DNA from: Maricaulis maris
Lineage (GTDB): Bacteria; Pseudomonadota; Alphaproteobacteria; Caulobacterales; Maricaulaceae
Assembly (NCBI RefSeq): GCF_003634045.1
Contig: NZ_RBIM01000004.1
Span: forward strand, 372,001-436,000
DNA length: 64,000 bases
Reading direction: 5' to 3'
Of this stretch, positions 63,270 through 64,000 are shown piece by piece; position 1 is the first letter of the stretch; each line of letters starts with the position of its first letter. Position numbers and translations under genes: made by a program. The notes beneath the pieces were generated by a model. That model saw nothing but the letters and a program-made list of their open reading frames with translations, did not search any database and was not told the DNA's origin.

Positions 63270-64000
63270 ATGAGCGACGCAGACGACAACAACTCCTCCG
63301 GCCGCCGGCCGCTCTCTCTGAAACGCCCCGGTGGCGGTACCGTGCAGCAAAGTTTTGCGCGCGGTCGCTCCAAGGCGGTCGTCGTGGAGAAGAAGCGCAA
63401 ACGTGTGGCAACGCCGGCCAAGGATGGCGGTCCCGGCGGCAAGCAGGGCGGGGGCGCCAAAAGCGGTGAGTCCGCACTGGCGGCCAAGGCACGCCAGCTC
63501 GGCCTGTCCGAAGAGGAACTCGTTGCGCGCCAACGGGCCATTGCCCGTGCCCGCGCCGAAGCCGCCGATCGCGAAGCTCAGAAGAAAGAGGCTGACGCCG
63601 CCATGGCGCAGCGGGCTGCCAATGAGCAGCGCCAGCTGGCCGAACAGCGCGAGCGCGCCGTTCGTGAAGAGCGCGAAGCCGAAGAGGCTGCGCGCAAGGC
63701 CGCTGAAGACGAAGCGCGACTGAAAGCCGAGGCCGAAGCTGCGACCGCAGCCAAGGACGGGTCCCGCAAGCGTGATGAAGATCCGCGCCGCCGGGCGCCG
63801 GCCAAGGACGAAAAGCGGGCCACGCCCGATGCCATCCCGATGGATGATCCGGCCAGCGCGCTGGAAGCCCTCGGCGGTCGCGTCAAGCGCAAGGGCGGGG
63901 CTGCCGGCCCCGGCCCGGCTGCCAAACAGCAACCGGCCCGTGCCAAGACCGATAATCGCCGCCGCGGCAAGCTGACCATCCAGAACATTCTGGAAGGCGA
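63270..64000 (+). CDS. infB: Translation initiation factor IF-2, N-terminal part
   Basis: 243 codons before the window ends; GTPase and C-terminal domains lie outside. The visible part has the IF2-associated basic start (RPLSLKRPGGGTVQQSFARGR, KAVVVEKKRKR), then a long charged Ala/Glu/Arg region likely to be helical (AANEQRQLAEQRERAVREER) as in alphaproteobacterial IF-2, and the start of the IF2_N domain region (GKLTIQNIL). GGAAGG precedes the ATG. It follows ylxR after about 150 bases. Confidence 0.95.
   Translation, partial: MSDADDNNSSGRRPLSLKRPGGGTVQQSFARGRSKAVVVEKKRKRVATPAKDGGPGGKQGGGAKSGESALAAKARQLGLSEEELVARQRAIARARAEAADREAQKKEADAAMAQRAANEQRQLAEQRERAVREEREAEEAARKAAEDEARLKAEAEAATAAKDGSRKRDEDPRRRAPAKDEKRATPDAIPMDDPASALEALGGRVKRKGGAAGPGPAAKQQPARAKTDNRRRGKLTIQNILEG

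Overview
The window is GC-rich, gene-dense bacterial chromosome from an alphaproteobacterium. A stalked or prosthecate marine lineage (Caulobacterales/Maricaulales, Maricaulis-like) is the best guess. The reasons are an HslV with an N-terminal propeptide, the order ybeY-corC-lnt-PhrR/PraR-type regulator-trmB-rimP-nusA-ylxR-infB, hrcA-grpE lying close to dnaK/dnaJ, and a Fur without the C-terminal CxxC pairs. The genus is inference. No rRNA, tRNA, CRISPR array, transposase or phage gene was seen, and composition looks uniform, so this is core chromosome rather than an island.

Layout. 1-3.4 kb: a partial secreted protein, HslV protease and a membrane GGDEF-EAL protein. 3.5-12.9 kb: mixed metabolism and repair (PfkB sugar/nucleoside kinase, ATP-grasp enzyme, endonuclease III, Ada-like alkyltransferase, glyoxalase I, WYL regulator, LytTR regulator, dapB). 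13-22 kb: a protein-folding block with dnaK, an inserted FkbM-type methyltransferase and dnaJ, then hrcA-grpE, with alkB, a glycine-zipper lipoprotein and a GltB-like enzyme between them. 22-30 kb: rph, an XRE/DUF2975/micro-ORF operon, rdgB-hemW, and the lpoA/rsmI/yraN/BON-lipoprotein/gshB cluster. 30-46 kb: comM/yifB, a hybrid histidine kinase, an AmpG-like permease, maeB, mutS, glnD, murJ and trpS. 46-48.5 kb: a three-gene Met/His-rich copper-handling operon. 49-64 kb: Nfu, tsaB-rimI-fur, an MFS pump, the tightly overlapped miaB-phoH-ybeY-corC-lnt run, and the trmB / rimP-nusA-ylxR-infB translation operon, cut off inside infB.

Many genes are translationally coupled through ATGA, GTGA, TTGA or TGATG overlaps. 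Non-ATG starts are common (GTG for yraN, rimI, phoH and the WYL regulator; TTG for dapB and rimP; possibly CTG for ylxR).

The least explained pieces are non-coding or very small. They are a 91-nt multibranched structured element with a perfect 14-bp closing stem and a GAAA-capped hairpin (22786-22876); an 11-codon leader ORF that carries the strong ribosome-binding site between rimP and nusA (60766-60801); a hairpin-rich rimP leader with a terminator just before the start codon; a REP-like element whose two hairpins carry compensatory changes (5632-5735); a 38-codon membrane micro-ORF ahead of a DUF2975/XRE pair that faces palindromic operators; and a perfect palindrome in the dnaK promoter region.
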